From NCBI GenBank assembly GCA_963851085.1, contig CAWKNX010000003.1, positions 186,001 to 250,000 of the forward strand: a stretch of 64,000 bases of DNA, read 5' to 3'. Shown one piece after another: positions 1 to 8,626 of the stretch. Each line of letters begins with the position of its first letter. The stretch's first letter is position 1. The translations under genes and the position numbers were made by a program. Below the pieces are notes generated by a model. That model was given only the letters and a program-made list of their open reading frames with translations, did not search any database and was not told the DNA's origin. Source of the stretch: DATFVJ01 sp963851085 (GTDB taxonomy: Bacteria; Actinomycetota; Actinomycetes; Streptosporangiales; Streptosporangiaceae).

Positions 1-1
1 C

Positions 2-913
2 GACTGGCGGGGCACCGAGCTCGCCGAGCGGCTCGGCGTCGGCCTGCGGACCGTGCGGCGCGACATCGACCGGCTGCGTGACCTGGGTTATCCGGTGGAC
101 GCGTCACCGGGCGCAGCGGGTGGTTACCGGCTCGGCATCGGCGCCGCCCTGCCGCCGCTGTTGCTGGACGATGAGGAGGCGGTAGCGGTGGCGATCAGCC
201 TGCACACGGCTGCGACCGGCAGCGTGGCCGGGCTGGAGGAGACCTCGCTACGCGCGCTGACCAAGCTCCAGCAGATGCTGCCGTCCCGGCTCCGACACAA
301 GATCACCGCCTTCCACACCACAACGGTCCCACTGACCGGACCGGGATCCTCGCCTGACACCGTGGACCCCGACCTGCTGACCGCCATCGCCGTGGCCTGC
401 CGGGACCAGCGGCGGCTGCGCCTGTGTTATCTCGGCCGGGACGGGGCCACCACCCGCAATGTCGAGCCGCATCGCCTGGTCCACACCCCACGCCGCTGGT
501 ACCTGCTGGCCTGGGACACCGATCGCGGCGACTGGCGAACCTTCCGCCTCGACCGAATCAAGGGGCCGCTGAGCCCACCCGGTGCCCGCTTCACGCCACG
601 TCCGCCGCCCACCGGTGACGTGGCGGCATACGTCTCGCAATCCATCTCCTCCGCCCCCTACCGCTACCAGGCACGCATCCTCATCCACGCTCCCCTCGAG
701 GACGTCGCCCCGCACACCTCCCCCGCAGCGGGCCGGCTGGAAGCCATCGACCAGCACACCTGCATCCTCCACACCGGATCCAACTCCCTCGACGAACTCG
801 CCGTCCACATCGCCGTCAAGGGCTTCGACTTCCAAGTCCTCGACCCACCCGAGCTCATCCCCGTCCTGCACGCTCTGGCCGAACGCCTCCGCAAAGCCGC
901 CGACGCCTCCTGA
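2..913 (+). CDS. WYL-domain transcriptional regulator, 5'-truncated by the window edge
   Basis: The reading frame is open from base 2, so the true start lies outside the window; the first start codon inside is GTG at 53. Residues read before that GTG, followed by RTVRRDIDRLRDLGYPV, form the recognition half of a DeoR/HTH_11-type winged helix. The C-terminal half carries the WYL signature (RRWYLLAWD, residues 148-156 counted from the GTG) followed by FRLDRI, typical of the WYL ligand-sensing domain, and ends with the usual WCX-like extension. Proteins of this architecture are DNA-binding regulators that sense small molecules or nucleic acid; their targets are often adjacent. The serine hydrolase gene starts about 40 bp downstream on the same strand and may be co-transcribed. 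Family assignment is firm; the ligand is unknown. Confidence 0.9.
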   Translation, partial: DWRGTELAERLGVGLRTVRRDIDRLRDLGYPVDASPGAAGGYRLGIGAALPPLLLDDEEAVAVAISLHTAATGSVAGLEETSLRALTKLQQMLPSRLRHKITAFHTTTVPLTGPGSSPDTVDPDLLTAIAVACRDQRRLRLCYLGRDGATTRNVEPHRLVHTPRRWYLLAWDTDRGDWRTFRLDRIKGPLSPPGARFTPRPPPTGDVAAYVSQSISSAPYRYQARILIHAPLEDVAPHTSPAAGRLEAIDQHTCILHTGSNSLDELAVHIAVKGFDFQVLDPPELIPVLHALAERLRKAADAS

Positions 914-952
914 TGGTCGGTTGCCTACGCCGCCGATGGCAGAGTGGGTCGC

Positions 953-2140
953 ATGGACGGTTTGGTGCGGGCCGGCTTTGAGGATGTCGCGCTTGTGTTC
1001 CGGCGGCAGTTGCGGCGTACGACGGGCGGCGCGGCCGTCGGGGTCTATTACCGCGGTGAGCTCGTTGTCGACCTGTGGGGCGGGTGGCGTACCGAGGATG
1101 AGCCATGGCAGCGCGACACGCTGGCGATGTGCTTCAGCACGACGAAGGGGGTCGTCTCCACGGCACTGCACCTGCTCGCCGACCGGGGGCAGATCGACTA
1201 CGACGCGCCGGTCGCGGCGTACTGGCCGCAGTTCGCCCAGGGCGGCAAGGAGCACATCACGGTGCGCCAGGTGCTCACCCATTCGGCTGGCCTGCACCGG
1301 ATGCGCACGCTGGTCGACCGCGCGCAGCGGATGCTCGACTGGGAGTACATGGTGGCGGCGCTTGAGCGCGCCGAGCCGGCGTACGAGCCGGGCAGCCGGC
1401 ACGGCTACCACGCGCTGACCTACGGCTGGCTGGCCGGGGAACTGGTCCGCCGGGTGTCGGGGCGGCCGATCGCGCAGTTCGTCGATGAGGAGCTCGCCCG
1501 CCCGCTCGACCTCGACGGGCTGTATGTCGGGTGCCCGCCCGAGCAGCGCGGCCGGATCGCGCCGCTGGCTCCGATGGCCGCCCCGCTGGGCCGCCGGCTG
1601 GGCTTGCAGCCGGGTGCGGTGATGGGTGGCCCGGTCGGCCGGATCCCTGCGCTGCTGGGGCTGCCGGTCAGCCCGCGCCGGTTCGTCAACGCACTGTTGC
1701 CGCGCGGCATCGAGGACGTGCTGTGGGGGCCGGAGGTGATGGACGCCGAAATCCCGGCGGCGAACGGGTTCTTCACCGCCCGGTCGCTGGCGAAGCTGTA
1801 TGCGATGCTGGCAGGCGGCGGGGAGGTCGGCGGCGTGCGGCTGCTTTCGCCGCAGACCGTGCAACGGATTGCCGTGGTGCACTCCCGCGGGCCCGACCTC
1901 GTCCTCGTCCTGCCGATGGGGTGGCGGCTCGGCTACCACGCCGCGTTCACGACGCGCGGCACAGTGCGCGGCGGGTTCGGCCACTTCGGGTTCGGCGGGT
2001 CGGGCGGGTGGGCCGACCCGCAGCGTGACCTCGCGCTGGCGATGGTGTGCAACCGTGGCACCGGCACGCCGATCGGCGACCTGCGCATGGCCGAACTCGG
2101 CGCCGCCGTCGTCCGGGCACCGGGCGTGCGTGCACCGTGA
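953..2140 (+). CDS. Beta-lactamase-fold serine hydrolase (class C / EstB-like)
   Basis: A 395-residue protein of the beta-lactamase-related (PF00144) family, which includes esterases, D-aminopeptidases and penicillin-binding-like enzymes. The nucleophile motif S-T-T-K is at residues 62-65. The second motif Tyr is probably Y152 in GYHALTYGW, where the usual third-position Asn is Ala. A glycine-rich HFGFGGSGGW segment near residue 345 replaces the K-T-G motif, as in esterase-type members. No signal peptide is visible, so it is probably cytoplasmic. The ATG at 953 was preferred to the in-frame GTG at 944. A paralogue sits at 30604-31752 with the same early signature (VADLWGGW). Substrate cannot be told. 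Confidence 0.88.
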   Translation: MDGLVRAGFEDVALVFRRQLRRTTGGAAVGVYYRGELVVDLWGGWRTEDEPWQRDTLAMCFSTTKGVVSTALHLLADRGQIDYDAPVAAYWPQFAQGGKEHITVRQVLTHSAGLHRMRTLVDRAQRMLDWEYMVAALERAEPAYEPGSRHGYHALTYGWLAGELVRRVSGRPIAQFVDEELARPLDLDGLYVGCPPEQRGRIAPLAPMAAPLGRRLGLQPGAVMGGPVGRIPALLGLPVSPRRFVNALLPRGIEDVLWGPEVMDAEIPAANGFFTARSLAKLYAMLAGGGEVGGVRLLSPQTVQRIAVVHSRGPDLVLVLPMGWRLGYHAAFTTRGTVRGGFGHFGFGGSGGWADPQRDLALAMVCNRGTGTPIGDLRMAELGAAVVRAPGVRAP

Positions 2141-2224
2141 CACCCGATGTCGGCCCAGCCGTGGTGGCGCGGCGACGCACTCTTGGGGCAGCTTCAGGCC
2201 GGTTACGCGGGCGCGGAGGCGATC

Positions 2225-2368
2225 AGCCGTTAAGATGCGGGCCTTCTGCGCCTCGAACTCAGCTTCGGTGAGGACGCCGGCCGCCCTGAGCTCGCCGAGC
2301 TGGGTGAGCTGAGCGAGCCTGCCGGCCATGTGGTCAGCGAGCAAGCCGGACGACGCGCCCTCCCACAT
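2225..2368 (-). pseudogene. SHOCT-domain fragment
   Basis: In the gap between the serine hydrolase and the exonuclease, the minus strand encodes about 48 residues ending in a clear SHOCT (short C-terminal domain) signature: LTQLGELRAAGVLTEAEFE followed by AQKARIL. SHOCT is a small helical hairpin normally found at the C-terminus of actinobacterial membrane or oligomerising proteins. Translation could begin at ATG 2368 or at the internal Met 13 codons later, but no stop codon follows the domain in this frame: it runs on antisense through the neighbouring hydrolase gene, while a TAA lies one base out of frame just after the Leu of ARIL. I read it as a decayed remnant, though a very short gene whose end is disturbed by a one-base indel is possible. 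Confidence 0.5.
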
Positions 2369-2441
2369 CGTCACGTCCACGTCGCCCCCTGCGCCGGTTG
2401 GGCGAGTGAACAATGTCGTGGCGACGGCTACCGTAGGCCGG

Positions 2442-3305
2442 GTGCGGATAGCGACCTGGAATGTGAACTCAGTCAAGCAGCGGATGCCGCGGCTGCTGCC
2501 GTGGCTGGACCAGCGGCAGCCCGATGTGGTCTGCCTGCAAGAGACCAAGCTTGCCGACGACGCGTTCAGCGAACTGCTCGGCGAGGAGCTCGCACGCCGC
2601 GGCTACGCGGTCGCCCACCACGGCGAAGCGCGGTGGAATGGGGTCGCCATCCTTTCCCGGATGGGGCTGGATGACGTCGTGGCCGGAATCCCCGGCGCGC
2701 CCGGCTTCCCGTATCCGGAGGCGCGTGCGGTGTCGGCGACCTGCGGCGGGATCCGGACGCATTCGGTGTACGTACCGAACGGGCGGGTGCCCGATTCCGA
2801 CCATTATCGCTACAAGCTCGCCTGGCTGGCGACGCTGCAAGAGATGGTCGCCACCGGCCCTGAGGCCGCGGTCGTCTGCGGGGACATGAATATCGCACCG
2901 GCCGATGCCGACGTCTTCGACCCAGCCGCCTACGTCGGCCAGACTCATGTCACACCGCTGGAGCGGGAGGCCCTGGCCAAGCTGCTGGCGCTCGGTCTGC
3001 GGGACGTCGTGCGGGATCGCTGGCCATCCGAGCGGGTGTTCACTTACTGGGATTACCGGGCCGGAATGTTCCACCAGGATCTGGGGATGCGGATCGACCT
3101 GGTACTGGCCACCGCACCGGTGGCCAGCCGGGTGCGGGCGGCATGGGTAGACCGGTATGCCCGCAAGGGCACCGGGCCGAGCGACCACGCGCCGGTGATC
3201 GTTGACCTGGACCTGGCGCCGGACGGGGACATCGGGCCCGTCGTGCCACCGCCCTCCGCGCCGGCCGCCAAGCGGGGTCAGGTCAAGCTGCCCCAGTCAC
3301 GGTGA
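2442..3305 (+). CDS. xthA: Exodeoxyribonuclease III (AP endonuclease)
   Basis: This 287-residue protein belongs to the exonuclease III family of Mg-dependent AP endonucleases/3'-5' exonucleases used in base-excision repair. The start is set at GTG 2442 because the protein then begins MRIATWNVNS, exactly where the family starts; the frame is open further upstream but without similarity. Diagnostic residues: Asn in TWNVNS (metal binding), Glu34 in CLQETKL, the D-x-N pair in CGDMNIAP, and the terminal GPSDHAPV block with the catalytic Asp-His. Length matches the family (about 260-290). No Shine-Dalgarno is evident. It appears to be a single-gene unit. Confidence 0.93.
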   Translation: MRIATWNVNSVKQRMPRLLPWLDQRQPDVVCLQETKLADDAFSELLGEELARRGYAVAHHGEARWNGVAILSRMGLDDVVAGIPGAPGFPYPEARAVSATCGGIRTHSVYVPNGRVPDSDHYRYKLAWLATLQEMVATGPEAAVVCGDMNIAPADADVFDPAAYVGQTHVTPLEREALAKLLALGLRDVVRDRWPSERVFTYWDYRAGMFHQDLGMRIDLVLATAPVASRVRAAWVDRYARKGTGPSDHAPVIVDLDLAPDGDIGPVVPPPSAPAAKRGQVKLPQSR

Positions 3306-3416
3306 CGGCTCGGCCGTTTGGGGATCTAACTGTCAGTGTGGGAGGGGCGACACGAACCGGCCCATCGCACCGGACTGAGGTCAGCCAAACTGCTGAATCA
3401 CTGTGGGAGGGACTCG

Positions 3417-5372
3417 ATGCCATTCTTGGGCGAGATCAAGATCTCAGGCCCGCATCCCGGCGAGGATGGGGTATCCCAGGTAACGGACGCGGTGGCGGCA
3501 GCAGTTGAGGCGGGATGGCAGGCGCCGAGAGTCACAAGCGCGGACGATGATGCTGACCCTGAGACTGCCGAGGAGGACGGCGAGTCCCTCCTTGACTACC
3601 GGGTCCTTGGGTATCCGGGCGGAGCGATCATCGTTGTGGTTCTTGAGGATGGCGATCTTGAACAGACCGCACTGGCAGTCGCTGCTCTCGCGCACCACCT
3701 GACCACCTGGAGCCCGGGGCTACTCGCATACTCCGTCGAAAAGGTAAGCATCTCCAGGCTCGATAAACCCTACGACGCAGACAATTGGCTGCCACCGATC
3801 GCTGACCAGGAGCTGGCACCATGCTGGCCAGAGGCTGAGCTTCTCGATGACGAACTCCGGTCATTGGCAGCACAATATCTTCTAGCTCTTGCGATGCGAT
3901 CACTTTGGAATCCTGTACGAGATAACAGACCAAGAACTGATGCGCAGGACGTCGTTGCCGGTGCCATCGACGATCCGTGGGGACGTGAGCTGACGAGCGC
4001 ACTTGGCACCCTGTTGATCGGAGCGGCGCGCCTCGAAGCGACGGCCGACGCGGGCGCGAGACTCATTGTGAGAGGCGCAGGCGATCCCGGACTCGCCGCA
4101 GACCTGCTGCGGCGAGCGCGAGAGACCGGACGTGAAGTCGCCACGGACGGCTGGACCGACGACAAGATGCGCGGGCACGTGCTTGTCGAGAGGTTCATGG
4201 ATGACCACGAACTCGGCTGGAACAAAGTTCCGCCCGATGAGCCACCTGATCAGACGGATCGCCGAAGCGAAGGCCAACTACGAGAGCTGCTTTGGGCGGG
4301 CTTGAGGGCCTTGGCCACGCTCGCGTCTCCGCTCGCCCACGTCACCGGGCCGTGGCAGCTTCTGAACGCACTGGGAGGTGACGAGGTCGTCTCGATCCTG
4401 GCAGAGTCGGAGGCTGACCGGCTCCAGGCGGCTATCGATCGGGACCGCGACGAGATACAGGCCGCGGCAGCGGCTCACGCAGCGGTGTGGCTCGCGATAC
4501 GCCGACCAGAGCTTCTCGACACCGATGAGGGCGGGCAGCTCGTGGGAGAGGTTGGACAAGATGTCTCGTCATTCCACCAAATCGCCTATCACGCGCTACT
4601 GATGGCGGGAACGGGGCCGGTACAAGAGGCCATAGCTGCTCAGCGTATGCCCGCCGAGGCGCGATCCTCCATGATTGAGTTTGCGATGGCGCTCGCGGTA
4701 ACTGACCGTTACCATGGCGGTGGTCAGCCGGACGAGTACGACGCGGATCCGGGTGACGCGTATGACGATATGCACCGGGCACTCGAAGCAGCCCTCGCCG
4801 ACGGCCAAGGTCAAACAGCGCGCATCAGAGGTGTCATGGCAGCCGTCGGTCTTTCGGCTGCATTGACACAGACGGAAATAAATCCGCGACGCGGTGCGGA
4901 AGGGTACGTGTCCGCGCCGCGCCAACTGGTGACAGAGCTACTCGCCAGACCGGCTGAATACGCGGCCCTCGTTCTTTCCGAAGAGTCCAGTGATGACGGT
5001 GTCATTCGTCAGCGTGCACTCGCTATGATCGCGCAGGTTGCCTCGGTCGCCGCTGGTGAGATGGCTGCGGACCTCCCTGACCTCACTGGCGAAGATCCGC
5101 GAATGGAGCCGGCGGCCCGCAGGAGGGCCCGACGGTGGATCGAGGACGCCCTCCAAGTCGCGCAAGAGCACCGTGATGGCCATGACCGGTACCCTCGAAT
5201 TGACGGTAGCCCCGATGCCCAGGCGATATTGGAAGTGGTCGCGACGGGAGGGGAAGTTTCTGCCGAATGGCCAGTTCAGCGTGTCGTCGTTGCAGCTGCG
5301 GAGGCGACCGCGAGCGTGCTTCGGGCGTACTCGTCATTGGACGCGGCGGAAGATATCTTCACGCGCAGATAA
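3417..5372 (+). CDS. Large hypothetical protein, unrecognised family
   Basis: A 651-residue protein with no domain I recognise. The ATG at 3417 is chosen because GGGAGG lies six bases upstream; the frame is open 81 bases further but without a ribosome site. The product is acidic, predicted largely helical, without signal peptide or membrane segment. The N-terminal third resembles a cytosolic globular region (residues 1-150), the middle and C-terminal parts are rich in Ala/Glu/Arg helices that could be repeat-like. Codon choice differs visibly from neighbours: many A/T-ending codons (GAT, GAA, ACA, ATA, CTT) in a region where third positions are otherwise almost all G/C, which suggests lateral acquisition. 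The gene stands alone, with about 110 bp before it and 230 bp after it. No function can be offered. Confidence 0.8.
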   Translation: MPFLGEIKISGPHPGEDGVSQVTDAVAAAVEAGWQAPRVTSADDDADPETAEEDGESLLDYRVLGYPGGAIIVVVLEDGDLEQTALAVAALAHHLTTWSPGLLAYSVEKVSISRLDKPYDADNWLPPIADQELAPCWPEAELLDDELRSLAAQYLLALAMRSLWNPVRDNRPRTDAQDVVAGAIDDPWGRELTSALGTLLIGAARLEATADAGARLIVRGAGDPGLAADLLRRARETGREVATDGWTDDKMRGHVLVERFMDDHELGWNKVPPDEPPDQTDRRSEGQLRELLWAGLRALATLASPLAHVTGPWQLLNALGGDEVVSILAESEADRLQAAIDRDRDEIQAAAAAHAAVWLAIRRPELLDTDEGGQLVGEVGQDVSSFHQIAYHALLMAGTGPVQEAIAAQRMPAEARSSMIEFAMALAVTDRYHGGGQPDEYDADPGDAYDDMHRALEAALADGQGQTARIRGVMAAVGLSAALTQTEINPRRGAEGYVSAPRQLVTELLARPAEYAALVLSEESSDDGVIRQRALAMIAQVASVAAGEMAADLPDLTGEDPRMEPAARRRARRWIEDALQVAQEHRDGHDRYPRIDGSPDAQAILEVVATGGEVSAEWPVQRVVVAAAEATASVLRAYSSLDAAEDIFTRR

Positions 5373-5606
5373 CGCTGAGCCGCAGTGAGCCCGGCGACGT
5401 ATCGCGGCGGCTTCCGCCGGGCGCGTGGCGGGCGAGGCCACCATCCGGGCACGTCCCGCCGGTAGACGGGACGTCGCCTTCCACAACCCGGCCTGTTCCC
5501 GGTGTTCGACCCTGGCCCTGGCGTTGCCACCGGCGCACCGATGAGTTTGTGCGCGATCCGCCGTCTCAACGCGGGTCAACCAGACTGATCTCGACGGAGG
5601 TAGGTC

Positions 5607-6149
5607 ATGGGCAAGGTGCTGTATTCGGCCACGATGTCGCTGGACGGCTTCATCGCCGGCCCTGGTGGTGACATGTCCTGGCTGACCGAGCACATCGGGC
5701 CCAACCCGACGGTTGACGATGTGATCGGCAAGATCGGCGCGCTTCTCGTCGGCAACCGCACCTTCCGCGGCGACGATCCGCACAAGGGCACGGCCAAGGA
5801 AGGCAAGCCGTTTGGCGGGGGGTGGACCGGACCGCAGTTCGTGCTTACCCACCGCGCCCCGGACATTCCGGTGCCGGGTGTCACCTTCGTCGGTGACCTC
5901 GACAGCGGCGTCGCCGCGGCCAAGGCCGCCGCCGGTGACAAATACGTCAACGTCCTGGGCGCCAGCACCGCCCGGCAGTGCCTCGACGCGGGTGTGCTCG
6001 ACGAGATCCTCGTGTGCATCGCACCGGTCCTGCTCGGCGACGGCGTCCGGCTGTTCGACCGCCCAGGCGGGACCAACGTCAAGCTCGAACGGCTCAGCCT
6101 GACCCACGCGCCGCTTGCGACGAACCTCTGGCTACGCGTCATCCGATGA
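5607..6149 (+). CDS. Dihydrofolate reductase-like / RibD C-terminal domain protein
   Basis: A 180-residue member of the RibD_C (PF01872) family, NADPH-dependent reductases with the DHFR fold. The N-terminal KVLYSATMSLDGFIAGPGGD block is the family hallmark, and the nucleotide-binding segment is near YVNVLGASTARQCLDAG, ending with APVLLGDGVRLFD. In Actinobacteria such stand-alone proteins are of undefined role and are not true folate enzymes. GGAGG a few bases before ATG 5607 supports the start. It is monocistronic; the preceding 230 bp and the following 220 bp contain no gene I can support. Confidence 0.9.
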   Translation: MGKVLYSATMSLDGFIAGPGGDMSWLTEHIGPNPTVDDVIGKIGALLVGNRTFRGDDPHKGTAKEGKPFGGGWTGPQFVLTHRAPDIPVPGVTFVGDLDSGVAAAKAAAGDKYVNVLGASTARQCLDAGVLDEILVCIAPVLLGDGVRLFDRPGGTNVKLERLSLTHAPLATNLWLRVIR

Positions 6150-6372
6150 GCCCTCCGCGCGCGGCAAGGGCGCACTGGCACGCCAGCCTCCGGCGCACCG
6201 TCCGCGTCACCACGACGACACCGGTGCTCCCGTTCCTCGTGTCCCGCCAGGAAACGGCACGTCACTCGCGCATGCTGGCGCCGAAAAGCGGAGAACTGCG
6301 CGATGAGGTGCATCACGCGCCACACCCCGTGGCCGCTAGGTATCATCGCCATCACCTGACAGGGAGTGCGGC

Positions 6373-7803
6373 ATGCAGCAGCTGACTGGCCTTGACTCTG
6401 CGTTTCTGGCCATGGAGACACGGACCGTCCAGGGCCACGTCGGCAGCCTGTGCGTCCTCGACCCATCCACCGCACCCGAGCCGCTGACCCTGGAGCGCTT
6501 CACCAAGCTCATCGAATCCCGCCTGCCGCTCGTCCCGCCATTCCGGCGCCGGCTGGTCGAGGTGCCGCTCGGGCTCGACTTCCCGTACTGGATCGAGGAT
6601 CCCGACTTCGACATCGAGTTCCACGTCCGCGAGCTTGCCCTGCCTGAGCCAGGCAACGCGCACCAGCTCAGGGAGCAGGTGGCGCGGCTACACGCCCGCC
6701 CCCTGGACAAGACGCGGCCACTGTGGGAGATCTACCTGATCTGGGGGCTCGAGGGCGGCCGGGCCGCCATTTACACGAAGGTCCACCATTCGGCGATCGA
6801 CGGGGTGTCGGGCAACGACATCCTCGCAGCGGTCCTCGATCTGTCCCCCGACGGGCGCGACCTTTCCGCCGTCCCGCCGCTCCCGGCCGACGAGCAGCCG
6901 CCGGATCCGCTCGCGCTGCTTGTCCGCAGCGCGATCTCACTCCCGGGGCATCCGCTGCGCGCGGCGCGGGTCACGACGGGCCTGCTGCGCGCCATCCCGA
7001 CGCTGATCTCGACGACCGCGCCGCAGTTGCCGGTGGTGAACTGGCTAGTGCGCCGAGACACCGACGTCGTGCTGTCGCGGCCGGGACTGCGCGCCCCCCG
7101 CACTCCGTTCAACCGTCCCATCACCCAGCACCGGCGGTGGGCCTTCTGCGACGTTCCGCTCGACACCATCAAGGCGGTCAAGAACGCGCTGGGGGTCACC
7201 GTCAACGACGTCGTGCTTGCCCTGTCCACCGCCGCGCTGCGACGCTGGCTGCTGGACCACGAGGCACTGCCCGACACGCCCCTGATCGCCGCGGTCCCTG
7301 TCTCCGTGCGGACCAAGGCCGAGCAGGGCGCGCTGGGCAACCGGGTCTCCGCCATGCTGACCGCGCTGCCGACCCACCTCGCCGACCCGCTGGATCGCCT
7401 CCGCGCAGTGCACCAGGCGACCCGCGTGGCGAAGGAGCAGCATGGGGCGATTCCGGCGAGCTTACTCGCCGACGTCACCCAGTTTGCCCTGCCGGCGCTC
7501 GCCGGCCAGGCCGCGCGGCTCGCCGCCAGGCTGCGCGTGGTCGAGCGCGTCAGCCTGTTCAACGTGATCATCTCGAACGTGCCCGGCCCCGACGTCCCGC
7601 TGTACTACGGCGGCGCCGAGCTGATCGCCTACTACCCTCTCTCGGCGATAGCCGACGGCCAAGGGCTCAACATCACCGCTCTGAGCTACCGCAACACCGT
7701 CTTTTTCGGCCTGCTCGCCTGCCGCGAACTCGTTCCGGACCTCGACCGGATGGCAGCCGACATCAACGACGAGATCCACGAGCTTCACCGGGCCGCGGGC
7801 TGA
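6373..7803 (+). CDS. Wax ester synthase / diacylglycerol acyltransferase (WS/DGAT)
   Basis: A 476-residue WS/DGAT family enzyme, which transfers acyl groups from acyl-CoA to diacylglycerol or fatty alcohols to make storage lipid in Actinobacteria. The catalytic HHxxxDG motif is HHSAIDG at residues 138-144. The N-terminal LTGLDSAFLAMET start and the C-terminal NVIISNVPGPDVPLY block (the conserved N-x-x-x-S-N-V-P-G) are both typical, and the length is normal. AGGGAG six bases before ATG 6373 fixes the start. A self-complementary 20-bp palindrome 50 bases after the stop may end the transcript. Which acceptor is used cannot be told. Confidence 0.94.
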   Translation: MQQLTGLDSAFLAMETRTVQGHVGSLCVLDPSTAPEPLTLERFTKLIESRLPLVPPFRRRLVEVPLGLDFPYWIEDPDFDIEFHVRELALPEPGNAHQLREQVARLHARPLDKTRPLWEIYLIWGLEGGRAAIYTKVHHSAIDGVSGNDILAAVLDLSPDGRDLSAVPPLPADEQPPDPLALLVRSAISLPGHPLRAARVTTGLLRAIPTLISTTAPQLPVVNWLVRRDTDVVLSRPGLRAPRTPFNRPITQHRRWAFCDVPLDTIKAVKNALGVTVNDVVLALSTAALRRWLLDHEALPDTPLIAAVPVSVRTKAEQGALGNRVSAMLTALPTHLADPLDRLRAVHQATRVAKEQHGAIPASLLADVTQFALPALAGQAARLAARLRVVERVSLFNVIISNVPGPDVPLYYGGAELIAYYPLSAIADGQGLNITALSYRNTVFFGLLACRELVPDLDRMAADINDEIHELHRAAG

Positions 7804-7832
7804 GCTATCGGCCGCGTCAGCAGGTTATCTGG

Positions 7833-7887
7833 GTTGATGGATGGCCCGTTGGGGGGCGCTATAGCGCCCCCTGGAGGCCAACGATCT
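7833..7887 (-). repeat. Dispersed repeat, copy a (partial)
   Basis: Read on the minus strand this segment resembles the 3' half of two other intergenic segments, 51559-51630 (plus strand) and 59829-59898 (minus strand). Shared blocks include ATAGCGCCC followed by ACGGGCCAT and CATCAAC. This copy has an insertion that makes its centre the palindrome described at 7852-7871. What the repeat is remains unclear; see the related finding. Confidence 0.5.
7852..7871. terminator. Perfect 20-bp palindrome after WS/DGAT gene, possible terminator
   Basis: A fully self-complementary stretch (GGGGGCGC, TATA, GCGCCCCC) lies 50 bases downstream of the WS/DGAT stop codon. It could form a strong hairpin in RNA from either strand, or a cruciform. 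No U-tract follows, so it would be a factor-assisted or bidirectional terminator if it is one at all. Confidence 0.4.
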
Positions 7888-7975
7888 TGGCTGGGCTGGC
7901 GGTGACAGGGCCGGGCGAGCGCTCTGCGTGCTGAACCAGATGGCATCGGATTCCGTGTGACGGAGAGAGCTGTTT

Positions 7976-8125
7976 GTGGTCGAATATGTTAACCCGATGT
8001 GGCTGGCGGTACGCGACCGGCTGCTCGCTGTGCCCGATGCTGCGGCCGGCGGGCGCGCTGGTGTTTCGCACCGCGTACGGCTGATCGGCCCCGGCTGGCC
8101 CTGCTGCGCCATTCAGTGCTGCTGA
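7976..8125 (+). CDS. Possible 49-residue protein
   Basis: In the 370-bp gap before the next gene, GTG 7976 follows GGAGAGAG by seven bases and opens a 49-codon frame ending TGA 8123-8125. The product begins MVEYVNPMWLAVRDRLLAV and ends with a Cys-rich tail (WPCCAIQCC). It resembles nothing I know. The ribosome site is the only positive evidence; it could equally be chance. Confidence 0.25.
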   Translation: MVEYVNPMWLAVRDRLLAVPDAAAGGRAGVSHRVRLIGPGWPCCAIQCC

Positions 8126-8175
8126 GGCCACGTCAGCCTGGCACCTGCTGAAGACCGGATAGGAGCGAGGACCGA

Positions 8176-8556
8176 ATGAGCGAGTTCTCCGCGATAGCAC
8201 GGCGTCGGCCGCTGGAGTTAGCCCTTGGGTACCCGCCGTGGGCCCCGTGCCCCGGGTGCGTGCGGCTGCATGTGTTTGGCTTCGACCGCGGCGCCCCGGT
8301 GGATGGGGTTTTCCTTTACGGCGAGCATCAGCAGTACCTATTCACCCGGGTCCGCTTCGACGCGGTCGGCGCCATGGGCCAGTACGCCTACGTGCCGCTG
8401 TCCCGGCGGATACTGGGGCGGTTGCAGAACGCCGGCGACTCCTACGCCCGCCTGCGGCGGCGCTACCTGGCCCGCAGCCAGGTCATCTACGCCGCGGTGG
8501 CGGGTGCGGGGAACGCGCAGCGGATCGTCGGGCACGCGGAGCCGCCTCCGCCCTAG
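8176..8556 (+). CDS. Hypothetical protein, 126 residues
   Basis: ATG 8176 is preceded by GGAGCGAGG at good spacing, which supports a real gene. The product has a CPGC pair near residue 27 (PWAPCPGCVRLHVF) and a basic central helix (YARLRRRYLARSQV). It has no signal peptide or membrane helix. The single CxxC could bind metal or form a disulphide, but a second pair is missing. I do not recognise the family. A tandem repeat and the convergent membrane-protein gene follow immediately. Confidence 0.6.
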   Translation: MSEFSAIARRRPLELALGYPPWAPCPGCVRLHVFGFDRGAPVDGVFLYGEHQQYLFTRVRFDAVGAMGQYAYVPLSRRILGRLQNAGDSYARLRRRYLARSQVIYAAVAGAGNAQRIVGHAEPPPP

Positions 8557-8563
8557 CAGGCCC

Positions 8564-8596
8564 GCGCCTTCCCCGCGCCTTCCCCGCGCCTTCCCC
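8564..8596. repeat. 11-bp tandem repeat, three copies
   Basis: Three perfect copies of GCGCCTTCCCC lie between the stop codons of two convergent genes. The unit length is not a multiple of three and no gene covers it. It is a short minisatellite of the sort scattered through this window. Confidence 0.8.
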
Positions 8597-8626
8597 ACGC
8601 CGGTCCTCGCCGACGGCGGATGCCGG

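Noticed and set aside
248..2548. 766-codon open frame on the minus strand
   Set aside because: It lies opposite the WYL and serine hydrolase genes, is His/Arg/Pro-rich and shows no domain except the SHOCT piece near its start, which was reported separately.
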